Shown in pieces: positions 1 through 14,300 of a DNA stretch of 64,000 bases. The position numbers were made by a program, and so were the translations under genes. The DNA comes from Plasmodium malariae (taxonomy: Eukaryota; Apicomplexa; Aconoidasida; Haemosporida; Plasmodiidae). A model generated the notes under the pieces. It did no database searches. It had not been told where the DNA came from and was given only the letters and a program-made list of their open reading frames with translations. Position 1 is the stretch's first letter; every line of letters begins with the position of its first letter. Location of the stretch: contig NC_041782.1 in assembly GCF_900090045.1 (NCBI RefSeq), positions 1,578,501-1,642,500 of the forward strand. The letters run 5' to 3'.

Positions 1-1028
1 ACTCCTGAACTGTTAATATGTTTTTCCTTTTCGAAAATCTCATATGCCTCAGGGAATGACGTACCATCATATTTTGTTCTGTTGATCGAATCTATGCGAT
101 TTTTATTGTCATGTTCATACAATAAATCATACATGTATTTTTCACTTTGACACTTTGTCATTCCATTTATATCCTCAATACTAACATGTGTATCGTTGTA
201 TAGCGTACTATACATCATGCTGCAGTTAGGTTTACCTAAAAGGACATTTTGCTCTTCATTTATTTTGGAAGATGCATCTCTTTTTCTTTTTTTTTTTACT
301 ATTATGTTATATGGGTAGTTCTGCATAGATATTTTATTAACATATTTTGTACTATTTTCATTGTTATCATTGGCAATATGATGATCCATTATTATATTTT
401 TATTTTTCCCTATTTTGGATAAATTGATATTTGCTTCCCTAGCACATTTGAATCTTAAATATGCGCAGCTTTGACTAAGTAGATAATGATTGCTTACCAT
501 ATTTTTATCATACCTTTCTGAGGGGGAAGTGAGACTACACAGATATTTTTCCTTATGTCGGTCTTGCCTCCGTTTATTTTTATTGTTCATTTTATTGTAA
601 ATTTTATCGTTATTTTTATCGTTCACCTTATTGCTAATCTTATCGTTAATCTTATCGTTCATTTTATCTCTAATTTTATTGCTAATTTTATCATTAATTC
701 TGCCACTAATATTCCCTCTCTTCGTATTTTCTATGTTGATATTATCCAAAATTTCCTTTTCCACCTTAGGTGCCCTCACACTACTAACTACATTTGAGGA
801 TGAATATTCTACAGTAGTACCATTTTTAAACCTGACCGATTCAGGTAAAGGATTAGATTTATTTTTTTTTAATAACTCTTCCTTATTCATTTTAATATTC
901 TTTAGTTCTTCCTTTTTCTTGAAATGTACTGATACTTTAGTACCACCAACATTTTTATATTTCTCCTTTTTCTTATTACATGAACTTGATATATTATTCA
1001 GAATATCGACTATAGAATTACTGTTCAT
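1..1028 (-). CDS. Conserved hypothetical protein, 3' end outside window
   Basis: The minus strand is open from an ATG at 1028 to the window edge, about 342 codons with no stop. An in-frame TAA lies about 70 bases upstream and no other in-frame ATG comes between, so this start is favoured. The protein is hydrophilic and rich in Lys and Asn. A degenerate run of D/N-K-I/M-N/S units lies at about residues 109-146. It is followed by a less biased part with several Cys, Tyr and His and a short basic KKKRKR cluster that could act in nuclear import. I see no signal peptide or membrane segment and recognise no domain, so no function is proposed. More 3' sequence, possibly including introns, lies outside the window. 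Confidence 0.75.
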   Translation of the reverse strand, partial: MNSNSIVDILNNISSSCNKKKEKYKNVGGTKVSVHFKKKEELKNIKMNKEELLKKNKSNPLPESVRFKNGTTVEYSSSNVVSSVRAPKVEKEILDNINIENTKRGNISGRINDKISNKIRDKMNDKINDKISNKVNDKNNDKIYNKMNNKNKRRQDRHKEKYLCSLTSPSERYDKNMVSNHYLLSQSCAYLRFKCAREANINLSKIGKNKNIIMDHHIANDNNENSTKYVNKISMQNYPYNIIVKKKRKRDASSKINEEQNVLLGKPNCSMMYSTLYNDTHVSIEDINGMTKCQSEKYMYDLLYEHDNKNRIDSINRTKYDGTSFPEAYEIFEKEKHINSSG

Positions 1029-1930
1029 TTTATCATAATTCCGTTTTTTACGGTTTCTTATGCTACTACTTCCGCTTCTTATTTTTATTCCTATTTTATA
1101 TATTTATTTATATTTTTTTTTTTTCTAATCTTAAATATGTCGTTATTTTATTATATCTAAGTAGGTACAAAAAAAAAAAAAAAAAAAAAATGTTCAAAAA
1201 ATCCTTGGTACAATAATATAATTCATATAAAAATTTTAACTTACGTTAATAATGAAAAAAATTACTAAAACGTAAAGGAAAATAAGATGAAACAAAGAAA
1301 ATTCATAATTTAAAAAATATGCGTTTTAATACAATATTAAAATAAAAAAAAAAAAGTAAAGATCTTAATTATAAATTCCTTTAAGTACATACTCATATAT
1401 TACATACAATTTCCAATTAATATTTTAATTTTATGTCATTTTTTTATAATTCAAAAATATAAACCTTTTCACAATGTAAATACCCTAACTGCATATAATG
1501 TACGCATTAATTCAAATTACTAGTAAAAATAGGTTGCGTGTAGTTTATAAGTATATATATGTATATATGTATGTATATTTTTTACATTATTTATTGTTAA
1601 TAATGTGTAATAATTCTATTCTATTTTCCTTAATTTTTTTTCCTTCTTCATCACGTAGCAAACACGTTTGCACAACCTAAACATTTTCCTTGTTTTACTT
1701 CATTTTTTCTCCAGAGCAATATTTTATAAAAACACTACAAGTGTGCATATGTATATTATATGTATAAATGCTTACGTACGTTCTTCACAAAACGGATTAC
1801 AACATGTAAAAATTTAAATGTTAGTGTACTGGAATTTTTATATTTATTTTTTTTTTTTTTTTTTGGAATAATGCTAATATGTTATAAAATCGAAACTTAT
1901 GTCTACATAAAAAATATATTTTTATATACC

Positions 1931-1990
<60 letters not shown>

Positions 1991-3243
1991 AAAAATTAAT
2001 TTTTTTAATAATATAAATGTTCCTCAAGGTATATTCATTCTAATGCAGAAAAAATTATTAAAAGAAATAAAGTACGAGTAAAAAGTTAAAGAAAAATTGA
2101 ATAATAACCGTGAAGGGAAAAAAAAAAAAAATAAATAAATAATATAAAAAATAAAACATCTATAGAAAAAATAAATATATATTTTTTACTATATTTACAA
2201 AACTATCATATTCGTTGTTATCTGCAAAAGTTATAGTACTTAAATGTATACTTTTTCATTTTTATGTTAAACATCCGTGAAGAATTAGTTCGTTTGCAAA
2301 ATCTTTTTTTTTCTTAACACCATGCGCGTTACTTCAAATTCTTATAATTAGTATTTCCTTCACACTGCTACCATTTTAAAAAGTAAAAGCATGACAATAG
2401 ATATTATGAATTATTTTGATTCTCATAGAGAAAACATAAAAATTGAACGATTTAAATGTATATTTAAAATAGTATCATTTCGCACAAATAAGATTTGTCT
2501 TTTTTTTTTTTTTTTGTTCATAAATGAATATCCTTTCAAAATTTTTGATTTGTTTTCCATTAAAAGTGAATGACAAAAATTTTATGGAATATTGGAATGG
2601 TTGTTTTCTTCTTATACGTCCCTATTCCATATTTAATATTTTTTTTTTTTATTTAAAAAAAGAAAAAAAAAATTATCGTTAATTCCAAATAAACCGAGTT
2701 CTTTTCTATCCATGCATGAAAAAGACCTACACATTTTTTACTGAACATGAAGGTGACGCACTTAAAATTTAGGGAATATGAATAAAAATGAAAAAAAATG
2801 TTTTTTAAAAATACTTATTACTATATTTTATTAGCTCTACATTACTAAATCGCGTGCTTGTTTTTTTTTACTGAAGCATGGGAATACGGATGTTTATGTG
2901 TATACATACATATACGTACGTATGTGCATCTTAGTTGACTAAATTTTACAATTGCAATACATACATACAGTATTACATAAACATATATAATTACACAAAA
3001 TAAAACTAGTTTTCCAAATATAAGCGGCAACTATGTAGGTACTGATTTTTTATAGTGTTAAAATGCACAAAAAAAAAAAAAAAAAGAAAACAATTAATTA
3101 ATTAATATTGCACAAAAAAAAAAATAATCAAAAAAAAATTTGTAATACGACATAACGGATTTTATCGAATAAATACATGTAAGACAAATAATTTAATAAA
3201 AGAATTGTTAATAATTTAGAAATATTATTTGAATCTTTTTAAA
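1029..3243. other. Intergenic spacer, no gene seen
   Basis: About 2.2 kb between the 5' end of the gene ending at 1028 and the 3' end of the next minus-strand gene. It holds poly-A and poly-T runs, a (TA)n tract at about 1934-1970 followed by poly-T, and only short chance ORFs made of I, Y, F and K codons. It should contain the promoter of the gene at 1-1028, but no specific element can be named. Confidence 0.6.
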
Positions 3244-6200
3244 TCACCTGACATTGCAATTTTTTAAGCTAAGGAGTAAAAATGCATAATGATCATATAA
3301 ACCTGGTAAAAAGTGAACTTGTTTCTTTTGACCGGAGTTTTCAAGTCTACAGTTTGCCTGCAAATATGTGTTTCTTTCCCTTTCCTTTTGAAAAACTAAA
3401 GATGTCCTATTTTTATTATCTAGATAATTTTCAATTATATTTATTGCAATTTTATTTCTTTTATTTATTTTTTCAAACCGCTTGTTTACGTATATTTCAG
3501 AATTTATTATTTTTTTAATATTTCTTACACTTTTTAAATGAGAATCTTCTTTTTTCTTTTCTCTGTTAATTAAAACAAATTGTTGTAATCCAACAGATTT
3601 TTTCATAAAAATATTGGAACTGCCATCATTATGTATTTTTTTATCATCAACAAATTTGTTATTATAAAAAGTATTTGCATTATGTGTTTTATTTATATAA
3701 CAATCGTTATTAAAATTTATATTATTTACAAATATATTTTCTTTCTTTTCACAACTCCAATATTTCTTTGCAGACGTTTTTGTTTTTTCATCATACCCAT
3801 TATTCTCCTCAAAATGTTCTTTCATTTGTTTCACATTATTTACATATTTATCTTCACTATTATAATATTCTTTTTTTTTGTAAAATGCTTTTAATTTTGA
3901 TTTAACGAAATTGTTTGAATTATTTTCCGTACCCTTATTAAAATTAATTTTGAAGTTATTTAAAAAAGTATTATTTGATATATCATCAGTACAATACAAT
4001 TTGTCTTTTTCTGAATTTTTCAGAGTATTATTTTTATTTTGAACAATATGGAAGTTGTAGTTATATGCCTTTTCTGTACTATTAATAATATCAATTTTCT
4101 CTTTATCTTCTAAACTCTTATAATGACATTTGTTTTCATTTAATTTAATGCTATTTAAAATAGATATGTATTTCTTCAATTTCACGGATGTTTGGTTCAT
4201 ATGTTGTTCCTTTTTTACATTTGCATATGGTAATTCCACAGGTTGGTGATCCTTTGGTTCTTTAAAAATATTCCTTTTTGTCTGTATACTGCTCACTAAC
4301 TTCGTCTTTCTTTTAGTAGTATTATCTGTGATAGTGCTATGTTCGAATTTTACTTCTGTTTCACTGGAGGAAAGGGGTGTCTTTTCTTTTTTTTTTAAAT
4401 TAATATCATTGTAAAAATGCTGAACATTTCTGTTAAGTTTAAACTTTGTTTTGTCCAGAGCAACTTTTTTTTTTGGGAAAATTTCATTTGCAATTTTATT
4501 AATGTTATCCTTTTGTACATCTCCCTCCTTATCTTGTTTTTTAACCATTTTCCCATTATTTGTATCACCACTTTGTTTGTTCCTTTTGTTTGATTCGACA
4601 TTTTCATTTTGACTACCTTGGTTCACTTGAACGTTTTTTCTTTGTAAGTTATTTCCATTAAAAAGAGAGTATATACTTTTTTTTAGCTCATTATGATGAA
4701 TTGTATTATCTATAATTTCTTTTTCAAGACAAAATTTTAATTTATAATTATTCTTTTTAATATTGTTCAAACTGATTAGTGCTGTTTTAATTTTTTGTTT
4801 GATTTCATTCATATCTTTATTGTGTGTTACATTGTTACTAGAAAAACAGTTGTCTTTTTTTGAGTTTTCCTCTTTATGTTTTTCTTTATTAATCACCGTT
4901 TCATAATAATTAATATTATTACTAAAAAAATGAAAATGACGATCTTTATTTATTTTAATTTCTTTTTTGTTCTTACACTGATTATTAGTGCTCATTCTCC
5001 TGATCATACTCAAATTTACGTTTTTCAAACTAGATGCACTTTTATTTATATTACCGAAATTATTAATTACTAGGTATCCTTTACCCTTCTTCAACTCATT
5101 AATTTTGTCATTCGTTATATCTCCTTTTTTAGTGTAAGCGCATATGTGAAATTTTAAAAAATTGTTTCTGTTTCCCTCTTCGGATATATTATTAACTTTT
5201 TCATCTGCAGGTGTTTCCTCAAACAAGTTCTCAATTTTGTTAAGTCCATTATGCGTGTTCTTGTTTATTTCCTGAAGAAAAATAAAATTACCAACTTTAG
5301 TTAATTAAAATGTTTATTTAAAACTATAAATACATATATGTATAGAAGTATAAATGTATTTGAATATATACATATGTTCCCCTTTTTTTTTGCCTATGAC
5401 ACTAATAATTTTACTTAGCATTTAATATTTTGATAAGAATAAATATTTGTTCTTTCTTTAACTTTATTTATGTGTGCACTATTATTCTCAACAAATTATC
5501 ATCTCTTTTGAAAGTAGGGTTTTTAATATATATGCAGAAAAGTACTTACCTTTTTGTCTATAGAATGTTGTAGACAATTTTTTTTTTCAGTTATACTAAT
5601 GATATTTCTGTTAGAATACTCCTCTTTCTGAAATTGGTTGACAATTATAGGTAATATTTCAAAGACGTTTTTGTTATTATGCTTAAAATAACTATATTCT
5701 TTTTTAATAACGTTTTTGTTTTTTAAGTATAATTCATCTTCTATAAAATGTGTTCCTTTGATATTGCTTTTAAGTTGATTGCTATCATCATTTTTCCTGT
5801 TGTAAAAATCTTTTACAAATCTTTTGATTTTTTTTTTTCTTTTTATTAAATTCAAATTCTTTTTTAATATACACTTATAATTACTTATCCTTTTTAAATG
5901 AATCGTTAATTTTTTAATGTTATCATCATCATCCTTTGCATTAGTGCACTTTTTATCATAGCCAAGACAAACATTTAACTTGTTTATTATATTAAACTTA
6001 TTTATTTGCGTACATTTAGAATCATTTTTATTCATCTCTGAAACGTACTTAATAATAAGACTTTTAAAAAATTTACTATTTTTAAGTCTTCTTTTATCTA
6101 TCCTTTTGGACAAAGTTTTACAGAACATATTAATAGAAAGCCCTTTTTTGTTCTTTCCTTCTTGCATAACAAAGTTGTTGAAGATTTCCATTTTTCCATT

Positions 6201-6575
6201 ATCATAATTATCATTATTCATATTTTCTAAAAATGAAGAATCATCCATATCTCTTTCGTGAGTTATTTTGATTTCTCCTCTACTCTTGTTTAACGCTGAT
6301 TTCTCGTCATGCCTTAATTTTGTTATTTCATTTAAAACACGTTTCAAACTATTAATATGTTTTAATTTTTTTTCAACTGTAAATATATTTTCGCAATTCC
6401 TATTTGTACTCAACTTCAAACCTTCAGAAGTAACTTCTCTATCTTTTAAAAAATTAAGTACTTCATTTTCCTCATGTGCATCAAAGTGATCAGGTGTTTT
6501 TACTTTGCTAATTAAATCAAGTCTGATATTCTTAAAGTTATCGAAGTTCAATGCATTTTTCAATAAATGGTACAT
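3244..6575 (-). CDS. Conserved hypothetical Asn/Lys-rich protein, two exons
   Basis: Exon 1 is complement 5550-6575 (342 codons from the ATG at 6575). Exon 2 is complement 3244-5271, ending at a TGA. The 278-base intron (5272-5549) starts AAG|GTAAGT and ends in a T-rich tract plus TTCAG. The join is phase 0, so the open frame continues across it, and the product is about 1017 residues. The protein is very rich in Asn, Lys and Ser, with scattered hydrophobic patches and a more conserved-looking C-terminus (HFLPGLYDHYAFLLLSL). There is no signal peptide, membrane helix or recognisable domain. Small Asp runs and KKKK clusters are typical of nuclear or cytosolic Plasmodium proteins of unknown role. 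A CAG|GTGATT just before the stop could be a further donor, so an extra 3' exon is not excluded. Confidence 0.8.
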
Positions 6576-9500
6576 TATGAAATTTAATGAATTTTACTAT
6601 TATACAAAATACTAAAATACGATAACATGCAAACTTTTACTGAAATTAAAAAAAGTGTTGTAATATTATTTTATTTTATTTTTCTAATAATTGTTCACTT
6701 TGTAAAAATATTTAAACTTCATAATATATTCACAATTTGACTATATTTTTTTTTTTTTTTTACATTAAAGTGAAAATCTTCTTTTTTTTAATTTTTGTTC
6801 TTTAAACAAATTTGTTTATACATTTTACCATTTATTTTTTGTATACGATCAAACTTTCTTCGCAATATTATATTTTTTTCAATGCTACTTATCTTTGAAT
6901 TGCCAAATAAAAAATGCAAACAATCGCTGAATTGTTAAAAAATATACAAAAGATTGTACACATTCTAGTAATTATATATTTATCGTAATATATTTTTTTT
7001 TTTCAATATTAAAAAATTTTTAACTTTTTGAAATTTTTGTATTAAAAAACAATTTATTTTTTTAATGCTTAATTTCTAAAATTTAACTTATCAAAATACT
7101 TAAGATAATGCGTTAAAATGCTTTATTTTGTTACTTGACTGCAGAATAAATCTATTAATTTTTTGCTTGTATACCTACTTAAAACAAAATTTGTGAATAT
7201 ATTTAGTAAAAAATTCACTTTTAAAATTAATTTATTTGGAATTATATATATAAGATATGTCAATATATATATCAGTTCTCATAATCAAGTAGATTAAAAG
7301 ATGAATTACGTAAATGTATTTTTTTATCTTTTATTGTTATTTCACAATATATAAGATATATGAATGAAAAAAAAAAAAAATTATTTTTACTATTCTTTTT
7401 TTATTTGTATATTTTATAATGTATAACTTGTTAAATCCTTTTTACATAATTTTACCAGAATACTAAAAGGAAATGTTTTTTTATAAGTGTAAAAACACAA
7501 GAAAGGATTCAATTATTCACTAATATTCATTTAGAGAGTTTTCCCTTTTAATACAACTATATTATTATTGCTCTTAATAAGCTAAAAACGTATTAATACT
7601 AAGAATTGATGGAATAATATTTATGTAATATAAAAAAAAGTATACAAAATAAAGTGCAAGATAAATATTCGCCTATGTAGTATATGCTATAGTTTACTAT
7701 TCTGTTTGCGTTGTCAATTAGTTTTTCCTTAAAACGACCATTGTATATATATACTTATATGCCTGTTTATTCCTTATAATTACATTAAAAAAATTGCTTT
7801 TTTACAGTGTGATTTTATTTTATTCAAACAAACTTCTGAACATGTAAGATGAACAAAAGAGAACAAAGTATATCGTTTTTTTTCACAAGTAGTAACAAAA
7901 ATTTTCCCCTAAATCCTATCAAATGTTCAATTAAATAATTCTGAAAAAAAATATTTTAAATTACTGTAATAATATATCATAATTGCATATTAACAAATAT
8001 AAAAAACTATTTCGCCGATAGAGACCCTTAATTTTTAATATTCTTCTTATTTTGTCAGTTTTGGTTACTCTGTTAAAATAAATAAATTAACATTTATGGA
8101 ATTGCCCTTAAAATATATATAAATATATATATAATATGTAAAAATAGCGTAAAATATTAAATTGTTGAGTAATCATATGCTTATTTAAATAACAGAATAA
8201 ACTAGACATATTAACTACTTCTATGAAATTTAACAATTTATTTTAAAAGTTTATACTAACTAAAAAACATCATCTAATTATACTTTTATTTTGAGTTTTT
8301 ATTTATATTACTACAAATTGTAGTAACCAAAAAAAATTTCCTAGAAAAAAGGAGAAATACAAATTGTATACATATTTAAGTTCAAATGAAAAATATTAAT
8401 AGTGTTAACGTTTATATAACTTGTATAAGATTTCAAAAATTAATATATTCTTTTCTCCTATATTATATGTACAGTGGATCATTTTACTTCTAAAAGTGTA
8501 CATTAGTGATAAAAGCAATAATAGGGTATTACTGACTGTAAAACGTTTCTAGTTTTTTTTAATTTAATTAATTCTTTTTTATTATTAAATCATAATCATA
8601 AATATTTTAATGATGTTTATTTTTTAAACTTGAAGGTTCAAATTAATTTTATGCTCCTCTCCCTGTTGTCTTTTATTTTATGAAGACTTCATTTAACTAA
8701 AAAATAGAAAATAATACAACATAAAAATTGTTAAAAGATAACGTACTTAAAAAGATTTGTCCGATAAACCATATATTCGCATACCATAATATTATAGCAC
8801 ATTACATCTTTTTTACTCCATTACAATAAAATGAATATTATGAATTATATATAGACAGTGGAAATTTCACTTTAGTTACACCATAATATTCATATTGTAA
8901 TTATGATAAATATTTGTGTTGTATTCATAATTAGTAAACTAAGCTAGTGCACGTACGAATTGTAAATGTAGTACAACTATGTAATGATAACCGCTGAAAA
9001 ACAATTTTTAACAACATTGTAAAACATAAGAGAATGAAAACCCAAGTGTTATATAAATCTCAATAATGATACTCCATTTTCATTTTTATATAATTACATA
9101 TATGAAACTGTATTTTTCTTTAAATGTAGTTCTATGTTTTCCTAATGTTATTTTCATTTTAAGGTATATTATTATTGTGATCATTAATAGACTCTATACA
9201 TAAGCACGAATTAAAGTATATGTTTTATTAGTTAGATACATGGCGACAGAGGAAAACATTTTTTTTTTACTTTGTTATATCTCGCTTGTGCCTCTATTTG
9301 CTTGAAAATGTACGAAATATTTTTTCAAATGCAAAAAGAAAAAAAAATATATTTCTCATTTCTTTCTCTAAGATTCTTTAATAACACACCTTTTTATTAC
9401 ACCAAATACATTTTGATATATAGTCATTGAATATACATTAGATATATAAAATGTCGTAAAATATGTAATAGTTTTGCTTATATGAAAAATCATTCTAATA

Positions 9501-11959
9501 TTTTTTGACACGAATATTAATTTAAAAATTCCAACATTTTAGAGGATTTCTAATTTTATATTATTTAACCAAAATAATGAAAGAGAATCATTTAAATAAG
9601 AAGCACATACACATGGTTATATCGAATAAAAAATTACGCTTTAATTCTTATACTAATTTAACTCTTCCACGTAAAACTTTATTAAGCTTTTTTGAAAAAT
9701 ATAAAGATATTCTTCAAAATGTAACTAATTACTCTGTTGCCTAGCGTAATAGAAATGTTCATTCTTTGTGTGTCTACTTTGGATTTTTTGTTTAATTAAA
9801 TAAATGAGACCAATAATGATATATGACATATTTCAGGACATTCATGAAGTTTTGGAGTAGAAAATAATCCCAAATTGTGCATTTTATTATCACTCAATTT
9901 TTTAAAATGTGTAACAATATCATTTACACATTTATTCTTTCTGTAGTTTTAATAGTTATTTATTCATTATATTTTTATAAATTTAGTGCTTATCAAAGTG
10001 CTATTAAAAACACAAATATATTCATTAGACATATATTATGTAGCCATAAACAATAAATAAAATTTTCTACTAAAACATTATAAGAAAGAACAAAAAAGGA
10101 AAACTGTAAAATGATAAATAACAAAATATTTATTCTTAAAAAAATTTTTTTTAATATGTTTTACCTATCCTCATTCATGTGAAAAATGATCATATTGTTA
10201 TAATTTTTTTTTAATATATATACTAAATTTTTGTCAAGAATCTTATATTTGGGTATATCACACTCCTTTCTGAATTATTATATTTTTTTAATGTTCAAAT
10301 TAAACGGTTAATTATTATAGTGCATTTAAAAAATTGTTTATTGTAAACATATTTTTTTGAATTTTTATATAAATGCTTATAACTGTTCTTTTCGGCTTTA
10401 TGAATTCAAAAGTGTTGTAAATAAAAATATATACATTATTAAAAACGTTAATATTCTATATAAAAGTAATTTCAAAATAATATATATGAGTGGTAATACT
10501 GTTCTTACCGACCGAAAAGATTAGGATGTGACATCATATGAGTTTCTGCTCCTGAATCTCTTTTAAATTAAAATACCGTTAAAAGACCATATTGGGATTT
10601 GCTATAATTCGTTCATATCCATATAATACAAAATTTTGAAATATAACGTTATACATAATTTTGCAAAATTGAGTATTGTGCACATGGATCTATTCATTGA
10701 TCATGTGTCTTATAAAATATTCTTTGTATATTTTTAACGGAGAAGAAAGATATAAAATTAATTTCAATATTATTTTGGATATAAATTATTTCTTATAGAA
10801 ATTTGTATTTATTTTTAATTAAATGAAGTAAAAATGTTTCTGGTTTTTGCAAAAAATTTAGGTAGACAGTACAAGTTTTGTACCATGATCGATATGTTAT
10901 TCTTACCGCAGCTTCAATAAATGAACTCGTTAAATTCCATATGATTTATAAATATAGAAGAAAATAATGTTATGCTATAGGGAAGATTATTTAATATATT
11001 ATGTAAACTTATCCATAATTTATTCAATGGAGTTTTCTCATTGAACAAATAACTTAATGAAGTGTATGAATTAACACAGCAGTAAATATTAATTTAATTA
11101 TAAAATGTTAGCACTTGTATACGTAATATAGAATTTTTATAAATGATGTATGGCAAGGAATTCTTTTAATATTTTCAGTTGCAATAATTTTAAGATAAAG
11201 CTTTTTATTTTGATTATTAAAAATATGATATAAGAAATAGATAATTCATGCTTTAAGGTATGGAGTAACAGTATGTAATTCAAGCATTTACTTCAGTTCC
11301 ATAATGAATAGCTTAAAGATTATTATTGATCACACTAAAATATTAGCATTTAAGAGAAATTTGGTACGTTCAAAATGTTTCCATTCCATATATTTAGACA
11401 TGAATATTCCTGTGATTGACATATATGCGAAAATTATCCTAATTCGCAGTGTATACTGCAACAACAAATTCCTATTCATTTAAGTAAAATGATTACTATA
11501 AGTAGAACATCAAAGCAAAAAACAAACTTTTTTTTCTTAATAAATATACATATTGAAACTATTAAACATGAATCAATTTTTCAAAAGCTTAGTTTTCTAC
11601 AAAAGTTTAAAAAGGTAAAATAAGATATAAAAAGTAGTATGCATTTAACATTTTCCGAACTAATCTTTAGCATATATATTCTTCTATATACATACATCAA
11701 AACATCAATACTATAATTAAGAGTTATAAATATAGTTATCATCTCTGTTCTTTTACGTAGTAACGTATAACATAACAAGAACACATAATATTTTTCTTTT
11801 ACATACAAAACTTTTCATTAAAAAAGACAAATTTTAAGAAGTATTATTCCTAAAACATGTTTATTAATTAATTTAAATCTTAGCCTAAAAAAAACATTTA
11901 TATAGTATAATAATTACAGTAATATAAAAATTAGGACAAAACTCTCATTTTCCGGAAAA
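6576..11959. other. Left pericentromeric gene-free arm
   Basis: About 5.4 kb without a convincing gene on either strand. The longest ORF is 75 codons (complement 11581-11808) and has no domain or splice support. The texture differs from other spacers here: few long (TA)n or minisatellite runs, and more evenly mixed sequence with scattered G and C. It lies directly against the A+T block and matches a second gene-free arm on the other side. Confidence 0.7.
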
Positions 11960-14300
11960 AAAAAAAAATTAATACATGACTACTAAAATAATTAAATTAT
12001 ACATTATATATTAATAAAATGAAAAAATTACCTCAAAAATTAATGCTATATAGTTAAATAATAATATTAAATGTTATATTGTAAAAAAAAAAAAAAATGA
12101 AACAATGTATATTAAAATATAAATAATAATTATAATTTAAAAAATAAAATATATTAAAAAATAAATAAAAAAAATATATTTATTATATATAGAATAATAA
12201 AATAAATTTATAAAAATCGAAAAATTGTAAAATAATATATTTATTCTTAATATATTAATTAAAATTAAATAATAAACAATATATAATAAAATAAGTTATG
12301 TATATTAATATTAAATATAAAAATTCCATAATGAAATAAATTTTATATGAATTGATATTTAATATTAGACAAAATTAATTTATTTTCATTTTAATATAAC
12401 AAAAGCAAGTAAATAATTTTGTAACATAATAAAAAAAAGAAATAATAAATAAATAATGTACATTTAATTAATTAAATACACAAAAAAGTAAATTAATTTA
12501 ATTAAATAAAAATTAATATAAAATAATATTTTAATACATTAAATTTAACTTAAAATTAAATGTTAGTTAAATTTTTAAATATTAATATTAAATAAAAATA
12601 TATATAATATAAATTATATAATTAAATTAAAATTTTAATTAAAAATAAATATAAATATAAAATTATTTAATTAAGTAATATAAATTAATCCATATAATGA
12701 AAAATAAAGAATATAATTAATTTTATAATAATTATAATAAAGATATATATAATAAATATTTATTATTTTAATTAAAATAATAGTAATAGGAATTTATTTG
12801 TTAATAAATTTATAATATGCAAAAATTATTAAATTAATTATTATTATTTATTTATTTTTATATTTAGAGAATTAATTAAATTAATGTTATGAAATAATAT
12901 AGTCGAATATTATTAATTTTAAATTAATTAAATTAATAAATAAAAAATATTAATTAATCATTTAGTTTTTTTTATTTAAATTAATATTAAATAAATTATA
13001 AAATATATTACACAATATATATTATTTAATCGATTTAATAGTTCTTAAAATCAATAATAAATAAAATTATATATTAGTTAAATTAAACTAAAATAATAAT
13101 ATACTTTTTGTTAATTTATATATTTAAAAATAGTTATTATAATTTATATTTGTATATATAGTAATTTATTAAATTAATTATTTTAAAATAATTAATAAAA
13201 AATATTTATTAAATAAATAAAAATTTAATTATTAAAAATACATTCTATTTATTGTATGTATATAGATCGTAACATTTTATTAAAATATTAAAAGAAATAT
13301 ATAATATATAAAAAAATATATATGCTTAATATGTATTATCTTATTTAATTTAGATATTTTATTTAATTAATATAAATTATTCAATTATATTATTTATTAT
13401 ATAATTATTTATTTTAATCTGTTATTTTGCCTTTAATTAACATTATGATATTAACATATTTACGAAATATATATATTTATTTATAATCATTTATATTTTA
13501 AAATAATAATTATTATATATGTTAATGAACTATATTAAATGCTTATAGATGATTTAATATATTAAAAAAAATACATATTATATTCAATAATGATTATTTA
13601 TTTTAAAAGTTAACTAGAATATATAGTTATCTGAATTAATTTATATTTAACGTATTATTCTATTTGTATTTATTTACATATATTGATTTATATTTTTTAA
13701 TTAATTAATTATATATTTATATTTATTTAATTAATTATATATTTATATTTATTTTATTAATTATATATTTATATTTATTTAATTAATTATATATTTACAT
13801 TTATTTAATTAATTATATATTTACATTTATTTAATTAATTATATATTTATATTTATTTAACTAATTATAATTTATTTATTATTTATTCTTTTTTATATAT
13901 ATATTTATTTTATTTATTTATATACTTTATGATATATATACCTTTTTTATATATGAATATTTGTTTAATTGATTTATTTATTATATATATTAAAATTTGT
14001 TAATTCGTTTATTCATTTTTATATATATTTATTTTTAATAATTAAATTTTTTAAAACTATTTTTATATTTAATTTATATAAAATTAATATATATTATTTA
14101 ATATTATTTTTTCTTTTATGTTTATTATTTATAAACAAATAAAATAAAACAAATATTTTTATTATAAATAATATTTTACTTATTTTAAATAATAATTTTA
14201 ATTAATTAATTTATTTTTATTAGAAATATATTAAATAATATTTTATTTCTTTTTTATAATGTTAAAAAAACATATATTGTTTATTTTTTTTACTTTATAA
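11960..14300. other. Putative centromere (A+T core)
   Basis: For roughly 2.3 kb almost every base is A or T, with isolated G or C only. The edges are soft: at the left just after TTCCGG at about 11950, at the right fading over 14280-14460. Plasmodium centromeres are known to be single blocks of about 2 kb with extreme A+T content and short imperfect tandem repeats, one per chromosome, inside a gene-free interval of several kb. All of these are seen here. The core includes the 26-bp array at about 13703-13866. It would be the site of CENH3 nucleosomes and kinetochore assembly. The assignment rests on composition and context, since there is no conserved sequence motif. Confidence 0.88.
13703..13866. 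repeat. 26-bp centromeric tandem repeat, about 6 copies
   Basis: Units start at about 13703, 13729, 13755, 13781, 13807 and 13833, with a decaying copy at 13859. Each begins AATTAATT followed by ATATATTTATATTTATTT. Copies differ by single bases (for example ATATTTACAT for ATATTTATAT, and TATTAATT for AATTAATT). There are no spacers. It is the most regular element inside the A+T core. Confidence 0.85.

Noticed and set aside
555..1038. Two plus-strand ORFs of Ile/Leu-rich sequence
   Set aside because: The minus strand is open across the whole region with better composition; the plus ORFs are its reverse.
11581..11808. 75-codon minus-strand ORF in the pericentromeric arm
   Set aside because: Isolated, rich in F, Y, I and L codons, without splice partners or domain; such length is expected by chance in this much sequence.
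13690..13870. Repeat considered as telomeric or transposon terminal repeat
   Set aside because: It lacks the G-rich telomere word of Plasmodium (GGGTT[T/C]A), has no flanking element genes, and sits within a centromere-like core.
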